Source of the DNA: Enterobacter cloacae | GTDB lineage: Bacteria; Pseudomonadota; Gammaproteobacteria; Enterobacterales; Enterobacteriaceae | DNA length: 64,000 nucleotides | Reading direction: 5' to 3' | Assembly (NCBI GenBank): GCA_014169315.1 | Contig: AP022134.1 | Span: forward strand, 208,101-272,100 | Shown: piece after piece, positions 35,065 through 43,603 of the stretch | How the letters are laid out: every line of letters starts with the position of its first letter | Numbering within the stretch: position 1 is the first letter of the stretch | Made by a program: the position numbers and the translations under genes | Notes under the pieces: model-generated | Told to the model about the DNA's origin: nothing | The model's database searches: none | The model's input: only the letters and a program-made list of their open reading frames with translations

Positions 35065-35937
35065 TTAAATAAATTTATTAGTTACATACATGAACGTGCA
35101 GACTACCAAACAGGCAATTCCGGCAATATGTAACCAATTTCTTGTTGGTTTAGTTGGTGCAATCGCTAAAGAGTTCTCCAACTTCTCTGTTACAAGACGT
35201 CGATTCTCTGCTTTAGCCGCATCATCTAAATATTGAGTTTCACGCTTAGCGAGAGTCTCAATTTTCGATTTTATTGCATGGTCCCATCCTTTAGTTTCAA
35301 AAACGCTTAACTCACTAAAGGTGTGCGTCATGAGATCTTCTGGGAAACCCAGTTTTTTCATTAACGGACGAATGGTATCATACATTTTTTCTACATTTTC
35401 GTAGTGGGCCTTTACTGCGACATCAAAACGCTTACGTAAAGTTAATTTTTCACGTTTGCAAATGATGTCCGAAACCCAATTTATTAACTGCTCATTTTTG
35501 AGTTCACTGGCTTTTTCAAGTGAGTAATCCAGATTATCCACGTCAAGAAATGAATTTAATCCGTATTTTTCAAACTCCTCAACAAGATATTTATCCAGTT
35601 CAGTTAAGCTTTTAAAAAGTGGTACATCTGGGGAAGCTTTAAGAAGCTTATAAGCTCCTTCGAAATCAATTTTCTTGACCACGAGCTCCACAACATCCAC
35701 ATGATAATAGCTTGAATAAGCAGAAAGCTTTTCGGCCAACAAAGACACAGGCTTAAGAGACTTAAGTTCAATGATATTTGGGCCGTCCTCATTCAAAATA
35801 ACAATCAGTTCATTATCACGTTCTGTATATTTCATCAGAACTTCTAAGAGCTGTTTGTTTAGCGCCTTATCCATCTCTGGAATAATTTCACTAAAGGTTT
35901 GATGAAGGGCTTTACTGCGAGCTTTATTTTTAGACAT
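35065..35937 (-). CDS. Tail-anchored coiled-coil protein, first gene of the cluster, 290 residues
   Basis: Mainly helical with charged heptad-like stretches (residues 190-250), ending in one hydrophobic segment (WLHIAGIACLVVCTFMYVT, residues 265-284) that should anchor it in the inner membrane with the bulk in the cytoplasm. GGTGAC precedes the ATG by a few bases. No family recognised. If it belongs to the system, it could tether it to the membrane. Confidence 0.65.
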   Translation of the reverse strand: MSKNKARSKALHQTFSEIIPEMDKALNKQLLEVLMKYTERDNELIVILNEDGPNIIELKSLKPVSLLAEKLSAYSSYYHVDVVELVVKKIDFEGAYKLLKASPDVPLFKSLTELDKYLVEEFEKYGLNSFLDVDNLDYSLEKASELKNEQLINWVSDIICKREKLTLRKRFDVAVKAHYENVEKMYDTIRPLMKKLGFPEDLMTHTFSELSVFETKGWDHAIKSKIETLAKRETQYLDDAAKAENRRLVTEKLENSLAIAPTKPTRNWLHIAGIACLVVCTFMYVTNKFI

Positions 35938-36331
35938 TTGGGGTCACCTATATATAGTAAGAAGGAAGAAACAAATTTTTGTTTCAACACGAAGGCAAAG
36001 CCTGTCATTCATCTCCCGTAAGCTATGAACCGCCTGATTTATACTATCTGGCATTAGAAGTACGCAACAAAAATAGCCCCAGGAGGAGCTAAATTAGTTA
36101 CGGTTTGGTAAATTCAGATTGCCTTTTGCAGGCATGGGAAGTGCACCAGCGACAAAGGTGACATTTTGCCGGTGGTGTCTTACAGCTTGTTTAAGCTGGC
36201 CGCTTTTCACGGCTAAATCAACGCTTAACGCGAAAGTAACTTTAAGCAAAGTTACTCAAATTTGGGAGCTGATATTTAAGCTCATTGTTTTTATACTATA
36301 GCTTTAAGCATAAGTAAATGCCCATATCGAA
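35938..36331 (-). promoter_or_regulatory. Leader and probable promoter of the 21.4-35.9 kb cluster
   Basis: On the minus strand a TTGCGT -35 box (36062-36067) and TATAAA -10 box (36038-36043) are 18 bp apart. The leader contains GAAACAAA/TTTGTTTC, a short hairpin. An AAAGTNACTTT site (36233-36243) and a near-copy (36248, AAAGTTACTCA) lie further up. No gene is supported in this gap. Confidence 0.45.
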
Positions 36332-38116
36332 TTATTCTGTATAAAGTGGAGAAATTCGAATATTAGCTGCTTCTTTTATCTTTTCTTCACTGCATTCTCT
36401 TAAAAAGAAAGAAGGATCACCATACCACATTACAAAAAGTTGCTTTTCTGCACGCGTAAATCCAACATAAAGCAAACGTCTTTCTTCTTCTATTGCCTCC
36501 TCCCCAACTGATCTTTTACTTGGTATCTGATCCGCATTACAACTCATTATTATTACTTTATTCCACTCAAGACCCTTTGAACCATGCAAGGTTGATAGGA
36601 CTACTTTCTCTGGGCTGTATTCCTCGTCCTTCTTCCTAGGGCCTAATGACATTGCAGCAGCACGATTTATCATATTCATCCAACCAGTCTTTTCTGCCCA
36701 CTGTTTACAAGTGTCTAAAGCAATTTTTGTTAAGGTTGCTGTACCTTTATTACTCCTCATCTTGATTGACGACGATTCCATCCATTTCGTAAGGTTGGCG
36801 AAACGTTTTGCTATCTCAACTTTATCAGAACTTTCCTGGGTAAAGCGCACGAAGTTTGAATGTAATGTTTTTGTTTCGAGAGAACTGTCCTCCGGGATGG
36901 CAAGGTCGCCAAAAGTAACTTTTCTTCCTCTCATACTCAATGCCACTTCATCCAAAACTGATTCCTGTTCTCCAAACAATGCCAATACTCTCTTCATTAA
37001 GCGAGGATCATTTGATTGTCGGAAAAAGGCCATAAGGCTTAACACATCGCTTGTTTCTTTTTCATCCCAGAATGATTTACCTCCGTAACGAATTACTGGC
37101 TGTTCGATCAAACTTTCTAGCTCATCCAAGTGAGCATTATTGCGGCTTAGAATTGCCCATCCATGTGGATCCTGATTTATAAGGCTTAAAATACCCTGTA
37201 TCTGTTCCTCCATATCTACATATGAACGAAAAGTGACCTTTCCCCCTCCCTTTTTTGCCGAGCGTAACTCTTTGGCATAACGGTAAACATTCTTTCCTAT
37301 CAGTGCTCCGGCCACCTCTAAAATTTCAGGTTCACACCTAAAGCATGTGTTTAAGTAAAATATGTTAGGTCTGAAGTGTTTTTCAAACTGTTGAAATATT
37401 TTGACTCCTCCTGAGGATCTGAAGGAGTAGATGGCCTGATCATCGTCTCCAACTATACTCGTATAGACTCCAGCTCTTGTATGCAATGCTATCCATGAGA
37501 ATTGTATAGAGTCAGTATCCTGAACTTCGTCTACTATCAAATGTGTCAAATCTAACGTGCGCATTTTTCCCGAATGCATTTGACCGACAACAAATTTTGA
37601 AAGAGCATTGAGGTCCGCCACATGGTCTTTCTGGCATAACGCCTGATAGGTATTAAACAAATGGATCTGTTGTCTGTTATGCCGAACTGAAATCACATCC
37701 GTATCCATTTCTCTGCCGATAGCATCAATAACGAATTCAGCTTCAGCAAACTTCATCGTTACACCGGATTCTTTCAAAGCCCGGTGAATGACAGATCTCT
37801 GTGCTGGCCCTATCAACATCTTTCCCGGCCAGCGAATCATGTCCAGTTGCTTCTTAACGAGTCCGTGAAAAGTATCCACCAGCACCCGGTCAAGATCCTT
37901 CTTGCTCAATCGCTTTTGTAACTTTGCTGCAAGTGCGTTTGTTGCAGCGCGAGTAAAGGTCACCATCCCGATTCTTGCATATGGATACTTTTTGAGAATC
38001 GATATAACCGCTTCTATCATGGTGAACGATTTGCCTGATCCAGGCGCTGCTATCACCATATTGTTTGCGCTAGCATTCTCGATAACAGGTCTTTGCTCTT
38101 CTGTTGGCTTACCCAT
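36332..38116 (-). CDS. trhI: UvrD/Rep-family helicase, TrhI-like
   Basis: 594 residues with SF1 motifs in order: I APGSGKSFTM (residues 24-33), Ia GMVTFTRAATNAL, II LIVDEVQDTDS, III VGDDDQAIYSFRSS, V LSTLHGSKGLEWNKVI, VI ERRLLYVGFTRAEKQLF. In R27 a gene of this type (trhI) belongs to the Tra2 block, which this order (P-W-U-N-I) matches. It is shorter than UvrD (about 720). A role in unwinding DNA at transfer is inferred. Codon 3-frame site of AAAGTNACTTT at 36912. Confidence 0.85.
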   Translation of the reverse strand: MGKPTEEQRPVIENASANNMVIAAPGSGKSFTMIEAVISILKKYPYARIGMVTFTRAATNALAAKLQKRLSKKDLDRVLVDTFHGLVKKQLDMIRWPGKMLIGPAQRSVIHRALKESGVTMKFAEAEFVIDAIGREMDTDVISVRHNRQQIHLFNTYQALCQKDHVADLNALSKFVVGQMHSGKMRTLDLTHLIVDEVQDTDSIQFSWIALHTRAGVYTSIVGDDDQAIYSFRSSGGVKIFQQFEKHFRPNIFYLNTCFRCEPEILEVAGALIGKNVYRYAKELRSAKKGGGKVTFRSYVDMEEQIQGILSLINQDPHGWAILSRNNAHLDELESLIEQPVIRYGGKSFWDEKETSDVLSLMAFFRQSNDPRLMKRVLALFGEQESVLDEVALSMRGRKVTFGDLAIPEDSSLETKTLHSNFVRFTQESSDKVEIAKRFANLTKWMESSSIKMRSNKGTATLTKIALDTCKQWAEKTGWMNMINRAAAMSLGPRKKDEEYSPEKVVLSTLHGSKGLEWNKVIIMSCNADQIPSKRSVGEEAIEEERRLLYVGFTRAEKQLFVMWYGDPSFFLRECSEEKIKEAANIRISPLYTE

Positions 38117-38295
38117 TTCAACCTCATTACTTCGTTTTAATAATTATACATTTTTATAAAAGCGCTTTTCTTGTGTACTGCTGGTTCTACTGGAAATCAC
38201 TTTTTTTCCTTTTTTATGCAATCAGGTTGTTTGTGAAACGCGTGACTATGGAATAATGGTTCCATCTCCAAAAGACATTACAAAAAGGGCTTTAA

Positions 38296-39168
38296 ATGAA
38301 ACTTTTACGTTTAGTATCTCTGGTCTCTTCTGTCGTCATTGGTTTTTCCCTATCGGGTTGTGCCGGTGACACCGGCACTACGCCAGGCACCGCTCTGAAT
38401 GCGTACAGTCACGGCCAGTACTGGCATGCTAATGCAAATGATTCTGTCGCCAAGAATGCCTATTCGTTTGCTGGTTTCGACGTTAATTTTAAGGAGCAAG
38501 AGGTTACTCCTGGAGGGGATGCCGACAACTTTCTTTCTAAGTATCTCATCAATAGTTCGATGGGCTACGTAACAGGCGGTCTAAAAGGTTTTGGGATCAT
38601 GAGCCTCAGCTCTTTGTACAGTTCTTCTGACGCCGAATACATCCAGGTCAATCAATACCTAGTGTTCGTCCCCAATCCAAAAAAATTGCCTTACAATGAT
38701 GAAAGTTTGGTACGTGAGGGAGCTAAGTATGTTTTTGAGCATACAAAAGCAACTCAGGCCTCATTTGGATACAACCCTGAAAAACAGAAAGCAGCTCTGG
38801 CCACATGTAAAATTGATATGGCAGTCGTCAATAAATGGAGTACCTGTGATCTGCCCTCTAAGCCTGATGCTGATGTTTTCCCTACAGATTCAATGTACAG
38901 CTTTCAGGCGATTCGCCCCGCAACAGGAACCGAAATTCCTGAGCTAAACCTTCCCGCTGGTGATTACGCTGTAATTCGTTATGTGTTCATCCCATTTAAA
39001 GGAAACGAAACAAGCGCTGATTTTTCGGGTATCATTTTCCGTTCTGATAGCCCAAATACAACAACTCCAGGGGGTGTTGCAGCCTCCATCAACGGAAAAG
39101 ATTATTACCTCTTTACCGGTGAATACGGTAAAAAAGGCTTCCCAGAAAAAACATTGAAAGCCAAGTAA
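38296..39168 (+). CDS. Exported lipoprotein nested in the transfer block, 290 residues
   Basis: Signal peptide with a lipobox FSLSGC (Cys around residue 22), so it is likely an outer- or inner-membrane lipoprotein. The rest is a beta-rich Tyr/Asn/Gly domain with two Cys (ATCKIDMA, STCDLPS). It is the only plus-strand gene among the trh genes, between trhI and trhN, and has its own leader. Possible roles include surface/entry exclusion or mating-pair stabilisation; none is shown by sequence. Confidence 0.75.
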   Translation: MKLLRLVSLVSSVVIGFSLSGCAGDTGTTPGTALNAYSHGQYWHANANDSVAKNAYSFAGFDVNFKEQEVTPGGDADNFLSKYLINSSMGYVTGGLKGFGIMSLSSLYSSSDAEYIQVNQYLVFVPNPKKLPYNDESLVREGAKYVFEHTKATQASFGYNPEKQKAALATCKIDMAVVNKWSTCDLPSKPDADVFPTDSMYSFQAIRPATGTEIPELNLPAGDYAVIRYVFIPFKGNETSADFSGIIFRSDSPNTTTPGGVAASINGKDYYLFTGEYGKKGFPEKTLKAK

Positions 39169-39171
39169 TTA

Positions 39172-39196
39172 AAAAAGGGGCCTAACGGCCCCTTCT
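39172..39196. terminator. Bidirectional terminator between the lipoprotein gene and trhN
   Basis: AAAAAAGGGGCC/GGCCCCTTCTT with loop TAAC, flanked by A and T runs; it serves both converging genes. Confidence 0.85.
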
Positions 39197-42100
39197 TCAA
39201 TATTTCGGCAACTGCTTGCCCGTAACCGGATCCAGCGTAGTTGAACCTACCTCACATATGGCCGGTCGAGGTAAATAGCTACAATCTACATTTTCCTCTT
39301 TTATAGCCTGAGCATTTTCTTGTCTGGCCTTTATCATATTTTCTTCACCGCCCATTGCTTCCTTGGTACGTTCTGATGGAAGTTGATAGTTCTCATTCTG
39401 GAATGGTAAGTTTTCCACAATTGATTCTTCGGAGAATTTTGAATATTGATCAGGAACTTCTCCTACCTGAACTGCATCATTAATCCACTCCGTCAGATCA
39501 ATTTTATCGAAATCCAGTTGCTGTATTTGCTTTATTGATAGCCCCACGCAATTAGAGGCGACAGGGTCTATTCCTAATTGCGGATAAGCTTGTTGCATAA
39601 TAACGCGTGACAACATGGAATTATAACAGCACATGTCTGTTGCTTTTTTAACGCATTTCTTTGTGAAACCAACATTCAGATATTTGACGCATCGTTCCGT
39701 ATCTAATGTAAAACAGGATTTTTGATTCTTATGAATAGAAGCTTCCATCTCTTTCTGGTCGCATGCTACCAACATTTCTAAAAGCATTTTAGTGACCTGA
39801 TAGGCTGTATAAATCCAACCGATCACGTTTAATGCAAGCATAAAGTTTTGAACCGCAGCCGAGAAGACAACCTCTCCTCCGGTAGTAGCAACGTTCTTAA
39901 AGACAAAGTCACGAACTGTATCTGGTAGCAATTCGTAGGCTTTCTTCATTGCCATCTGCTTAAGCTGACCTATACCGAAGCTGGACATTGTTTCCTGTGC
40001 CAACTGGCCAGCACCTCCTGCCCCTCCAGAAGTTGCGGAAGACCCAACTGCCCTGCTTAGATTACCAGCGACGTTTTCATATACGCTCGTTAAGGAGCTC
40101 GTGACGTTGTTCCACATTTGCCCTACTGTTTTACCAGCTGATGCAGTCCACTCTCCGACCGCATTAGACATAGAAGCCCATGTACCTGTATCACCGCCGG
40201 TCCATTTTATTAGCTGAGCATTAACTCTGGTCCAGTTTGTGTTTCTGATCATAGATCCGGCAAGCATGATACCTTCAAGTGCTCCTGCGGTTCCCTGTGG
40301 TGCTTCGCAGCAGTCCGTCTTTGCCAGGCCATTTACAAAGCCTACTGAACGACCACACCATTCAGGTTTTCCTTCAAAGACGGAACATGAATTGGCATCG
40401 TTAGGGTCTTCGCATTTGGCTTCGCCCTGCATGTACTGAACCATGTTTGAATAAGCCGCAACTTTTCCAAAATCGTTGTTCTCTTCCTTTGGCCCAGTTT
40501 CGCATGTTCCACCTGAACATGGGATCATGCCAACACAGGCATTTGTAGAAGATTCAACCTCCCGAACTACATCCTTCCCTCTGTCACAGGTGTATTTCTG
40601 TTCATACATGTAGCAACTGTTAGTGCCCTCATCGAACCAACCCTCTGCACATGTTTGTTTATCGAGTACACATGCTGCATCATTTTTATAAGCACTACTT
40701 GCATCAGGCATACTCTTTATTTCTTCATAGTTGTAACAGAGGTCCTTTCCATTAGCGTCTTTCATAATTTTTCCACTAGCGTCATAAGAGCAAATTTTGT
40801 CTTTGGCCAATGGATCACAAAAGTAGCCTTCAAGGTTTGTCTTCCAGGTAAGAAATCCTTTATCACCTTCATACAGAGGCTTTGCCAATGAAAGCACGCT
40901 TTCCGGAAGCCGTTTTGTGCCAACATCCATATCTTTAAACCGATCGAAACGGCAGAATGTATTCGGAGCTTGTACAGCATCGTAACAACCAGCTGGTTCC
41001 TGGACGTGCTTATCTTCGAGCTTCATATTTTCAAAAGTCAGCTCAACCTCAAAATACCCTTCACCCTTCCCACCAACCCATACTCTGGATGCCATTGTCA
41101 CTTCTCGATCAGGCTCCTCATACACCGATTTTCTGACCTTATCAGTCACATCGTAAACCTTGTCGAGTTTCCACGATTTTTTTAACTCCCAAGATCCCTT
41201 AGGAGCCGGATAGTCACTTTCTCGATATGCACCATCTATGTGAGCAAAAATCTGCGTGCCATCAAGTGTTACCCGCATGTGGTCATCCCACTCCGCGTTA
41301 ACAATCTTTGCTGAGGCCAATTTTGCATCCGGATGGAATTTTAATGTCAGTTCGTTATCATATACCCCGTCACTCCAGTAGTTGTCATCACGGCGACCAA
41401 ACCATATACGCACACAATTATCGCCGCACATCGACATGTCTCCGTTTCCGCCTGAAATGTAAACAGGGACTGAAAAATCACGGGTTATCGTGCAGCTGCT
41501 GAAGTTATCTTGCTTAGGCGAGTTACAGTAGAACTCTTTGTAATCAGGATAGTGTGTGGTTACTGTTTTTTTAGAGGTCTCAACATTACAGTTCTGAAGC
41601 CAGTTTCCAGTACCAGCAACAGCATTTGTTATCTCATTTCTCCCCGCAGTAAACATGGGATCGTTAGGCTTTATAGATGATGCCGGGTTGTCCTTGTTAG
41701 CATTTACGAGGGTGCGGTAGGCAACGCCATCATAACTTTGAGCATCAAATAACTGGCTTTTCCGATTCTTTATATCGTTTACAAAGCCATCCTCATCCCC
41801 ATAACGATCTGCGGCATTGAACTTAATATCGCTGTGCTTTTGCTCTGAGCTGAAAATCTCTCCGGTATTTGTTTTGGTTCCAGGAGTAGTATTGGGATTA
41901 CTGCTTATACCAATGTTGCCATTAGCATCCCGAGAGAGCAGCTTTGCCCCTTCCTTGGTATAGTTTGAATTGATTGTCCCTCCAGACATACTCGGCAGTT
42001 GTACGGCGCTACCAATGGACTTTCCATCGGATGCGGCATTTTTCATGACACTTTCATTTGAGTTCCCTGCCCCATACTTTCCGAGATTAAGATTAGCGGA

Positions 42101-42385
42101 TTCGGCTTTACCCACGTATTTCTCGGTGATCTTCCCACTGACATTCTCGCCTGAATCCGCATTCTTGTACTTCTCAACAATGTCCTGAGCACTGGTTGTC
42201 GCATTGCGATTTGCGTTAGGATTAGCAAGATTAAAGTTACTTTCGAGCTGGTCAAATATAGCGTCTGCCGCATAAATACGAGGAGTCATTACCATATTTA
42301 TGAGAGAGATATAAAAAGCCCAACTCATAGTATTGGCAATCATTGATGCAATAATAGTTGAAGCTATCGTTTTTCTAAGTTTCAT
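39197..42385 (-). CDS. trhN: TraN-family mating-pair stabilisation protein (TrhN-like)
   Basis: 1062 residues with an N-terminal signal/membrane segment (about 10-38) and a Cys-rich outer-membrane domain. Cys-containing blocks cluster at residues 480-700 and 900-980. This is the TraN pattern; TraN contacts the recipient surface during mating. It is larger than F TraN (about 600), as in H plasmids. Next to TrhU and TrhW, as in R27. One AAAGTNACTTT site at 42233. Confidence 0.85.
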   Translation of the reverse strand: MKLRKTIASTIIASMIANTMSWAFYISLINMVMTPRIYAADAIFDQLESNFNLANPNANRNATTSAQDIVEKYKNADSGENVSGKITEKYVGKAESANLNLGKYGAGNSNESVMKNAASDGKSIGSAVQLPSMSGGTINSNYTKEGAKLLSRDANGNIGISSNPNTTPGTKTNTGEIFSSEQKHSDIKFNAADRYGDEDGFVNDIKNRKSQLFDAQSYDGVAYRTLVNANKDNPASSIKPNDPMFTAGRNEITNAVAGTGNWLQNCNVETSKKTVTTHYPDYKEFYCNSPKQDNFSSCTITRDFSVPVYISGGNGDMSMCGDNCVRIWFGRRDDNYWSDGVYDNELTLKFHPDAKLASAKIVNAEWDDHMRVTLDGTQIFAHIDGAYRESDYPAPKGSWELKKSWKLDKVYDVTDKVRKSVYEEPDREVTMASRVWVGGKGEGYFEVELTFENMKLEDKHVQEPAGCYDAVQAPNTFCRFDRFKDMDVGTKRLPESVLSLAKPLYEGDKGFLTWKTNLEGYFCDPLAKDKICSYDASGKIMKDANGKDLCYNYEEIKSMPDASSAYKNDAACVLDKQTCAEGWFDEGTNSCYMYEQKYTCDRGKDVVREVESSTNACVGMIPCSGGTCETGPKEENNDFGKVAAYSNMVQYMQGEAKCEDPNDANSCSVFEGKPEWCGRSVGFVNGLAKTDCCEAPQGTAGALEGIMLAGSMIRNTNWTRVNAQLIKWTGGDTGTWASMSNAVGEWTASAGKTVGQMWNNVTSSLTSVYENVAGNLSRAVGSSATSGGAGGAGQLAQETMSSFGIGQLKQMAMKKAYELLPDTVRDFVFKNVATTGGEVVFSAAVQNFMLALNVIGWIYTAYQVTKMLLEMLVACDQKEMEASIHKNQKSCFTLDTERCVKYLNVGFTKKCVKKATDMCCYNSMLSRVIMQQAYPQLGIDPVASNCVGLSIKQIQQLDFDKIDLTEWINDAVQVGEVPDQYSKFSEESIVENLPFQNENYQLPSERTKEAMGGEENMIKARQENAQAIKEENVDCSYLPRPAICEVGSTTLDPVTGKQLPKY

Positions 42386-42403
42386 TATTTTTACCCTTAG
42401 AAA

Positions 42404-43465
42404 TCAAGCGCCTGGTATATATCTGACGCAACAGTCATTGTAACGCCACAACATATAGACATAATTATCATTGCCTATTTTTTTGCGCCCACCTTTAAGG
42501 GTTGACCAGTCATGTACCGAATCACCAAGACGATGACAGCAATCCGGCCCTTTCGCCTCAGGAGTTGGGAAAAGCATTGAAAGCCGATACTGGGAACGAG
42601 GTGTAAAGTATTCCCACGTTTTCTCACACATTGCGTCTGCTCCCATCGTTCGCATCAGCATTCCCTGGCGATGTAGTTTAGTCAGAAGACGCTGGGTTAT
42701 CAGTGAACTCGTCCTTACAGCGTCATCATTTGCGTAAATGTGGCCGGTTAATGGATAAAGGTTGCCATCGCATCCGGCACAAAAGTATGCAGCGAGATTA
42801 TCCTTTCCTGCTGTTACTGCTACACAGTCAGCAGCGCACACCATTGAGGCAATTGGGTTTGCAAAAACTACTGCCTCTGGATTCAGGACGAGTGTAAGCA
42901 GATCACTTTCCCACATAGGGTCCACTTCGCTTATATAGGTCAGGCTGGCATCTATATAGGGTTCAGCAGTGCACTCGCCAATAATCAGTAATTTGAGCAT
43001 TGTCATGATTGGGAACTCCCAAAGATGAACATCGTAAAATCCGGCTTCAGTTGCTGTCATTGGCTGATTTGTGTTGCTTTTACCAATATCAAACTGCGAT
43101 TTTTGAAGCATCGTGCCTTCAAGAAAGGGGCTGCACCAGGGGCTCTTTACAACTTCAACAATCTTCACCGGCTGAAAGAAGCTCAATTGCCAACCTATTT
43201 CCGGTACGCCGTTCTGATCTGTGCAGTAGCAACCCGGACGTGAAGGAGCAGCGCCTTCTGGAGCTGCCCCTATGCCCATTATCCTCATGGGAAAAATGCA
43301 GCTCCAACAGATATTCTTAATCAAGCCCTGCCACACTCCAGCTGACTGACACATAGCCCCAGGGACTCCAGCATCTGCTGCCATAGCCATACCCGGTATA
43401 GAAAGCGAAAGCATAACTGCTACAATGAACTCTAAAAGTAACTTTTTGAATTTTTTCACCATCAT
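42404..43465 (-). CDS. trhU: TraU-family conjugal transfer protein (TrhU-like)
   Basis: 353 residues with a signal peptide (MMVKKFKKLLLEFIVAVM...) ending near AMA. The TraU hallmarks GLIKNICWSCIFPMRIMG and SRPGCYCTDQNG are present. ATG 43465 (with a second ATG at 43462) is taken as start; the longer frame to 43564 overlaps another small gene and has no ribosome site. TraU is a periplasmic protein needed for DNA transfer. The gene carries an AAAGTNACTTT site (43435) reading Lys-Leu-Leu. Confidence 0.88.
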   Translation of the reverse strand: MMVKKFKKLLLEFIVAVMLSLSIPGMAMAADAGVPGAMCQSAGVWQGLIKNICWSCIFPMRIMGIGAAPEGAAPSRPGCYCTDQNGVPEIGWQLSFFQPVKIVEVVKSPWCSPFLEGTMLQKSQFDIGKSNTNQPMTATEAGFYDVHLWEFPIMTMLKLLIIGECTAEPYIDASLTYISEVDPMWESDLLTLVLNPEAVVFANPIASMVCAADCVAVTAGKDNLAAYFCAGCDGNLYPLTGHIYANDDAVRTSSLITQRLLTKLHRQGMLMRTMGADAMCEKTWEYFTPRSQYRLSMLFPTPEAKGPDCCHRLGDSVHDWSTLKGGRKKIGNDNYVYMLWRYNDCCVRYIPGA

Positions 43466-43467
43466 GC

Positions 43468-43602
43468 TCACTTGGATGTAATAAATGTTGCAACACTTTC
43501 GATATAGTCGACGGCTTTGGTAAAATAACTTCTCATCTGGTCCGGATAATTTAGCGTCAGCCATGTTGCAAAGAGAGCGCCTATAATAAATCCGAGTTTC
43601 AT
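43468..43602 (-). CDS. Small membrane protein between trhW and trhU, 44 residues
   Basis: Open frame of 45 codons: MKLGFIIGALFATW... with one membrane segment (residues 3-15) and a short polar tail (DYIESVATF). GAGGAAAA lies 4-6 bp before the ATG, and its TGA stop sits 2 bp before the trhU ATG, while its start is 1 bp from the end of trhW. Position and spacing make it a real gene of the transfer operon, likely a small pilus-assembly or coupling subunit. Too short for common gene callers. Confidence 0.6.
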   Translation of the reverse strand: MKLGFIIGALFATWLTLNYPDQMRSYFTKAVDYIESVATFITSK

Positions 43603-43603
43603 C

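Noticed and set aside
36119..36301. A 60-codon plus-strand frame with Lys-Val-Thr repeats
   Set aside because: The Lys-Val-Thr words come from AAAGTNACTTT-like sites; no ribosome site, and it lies in the promoter region of the cluster.
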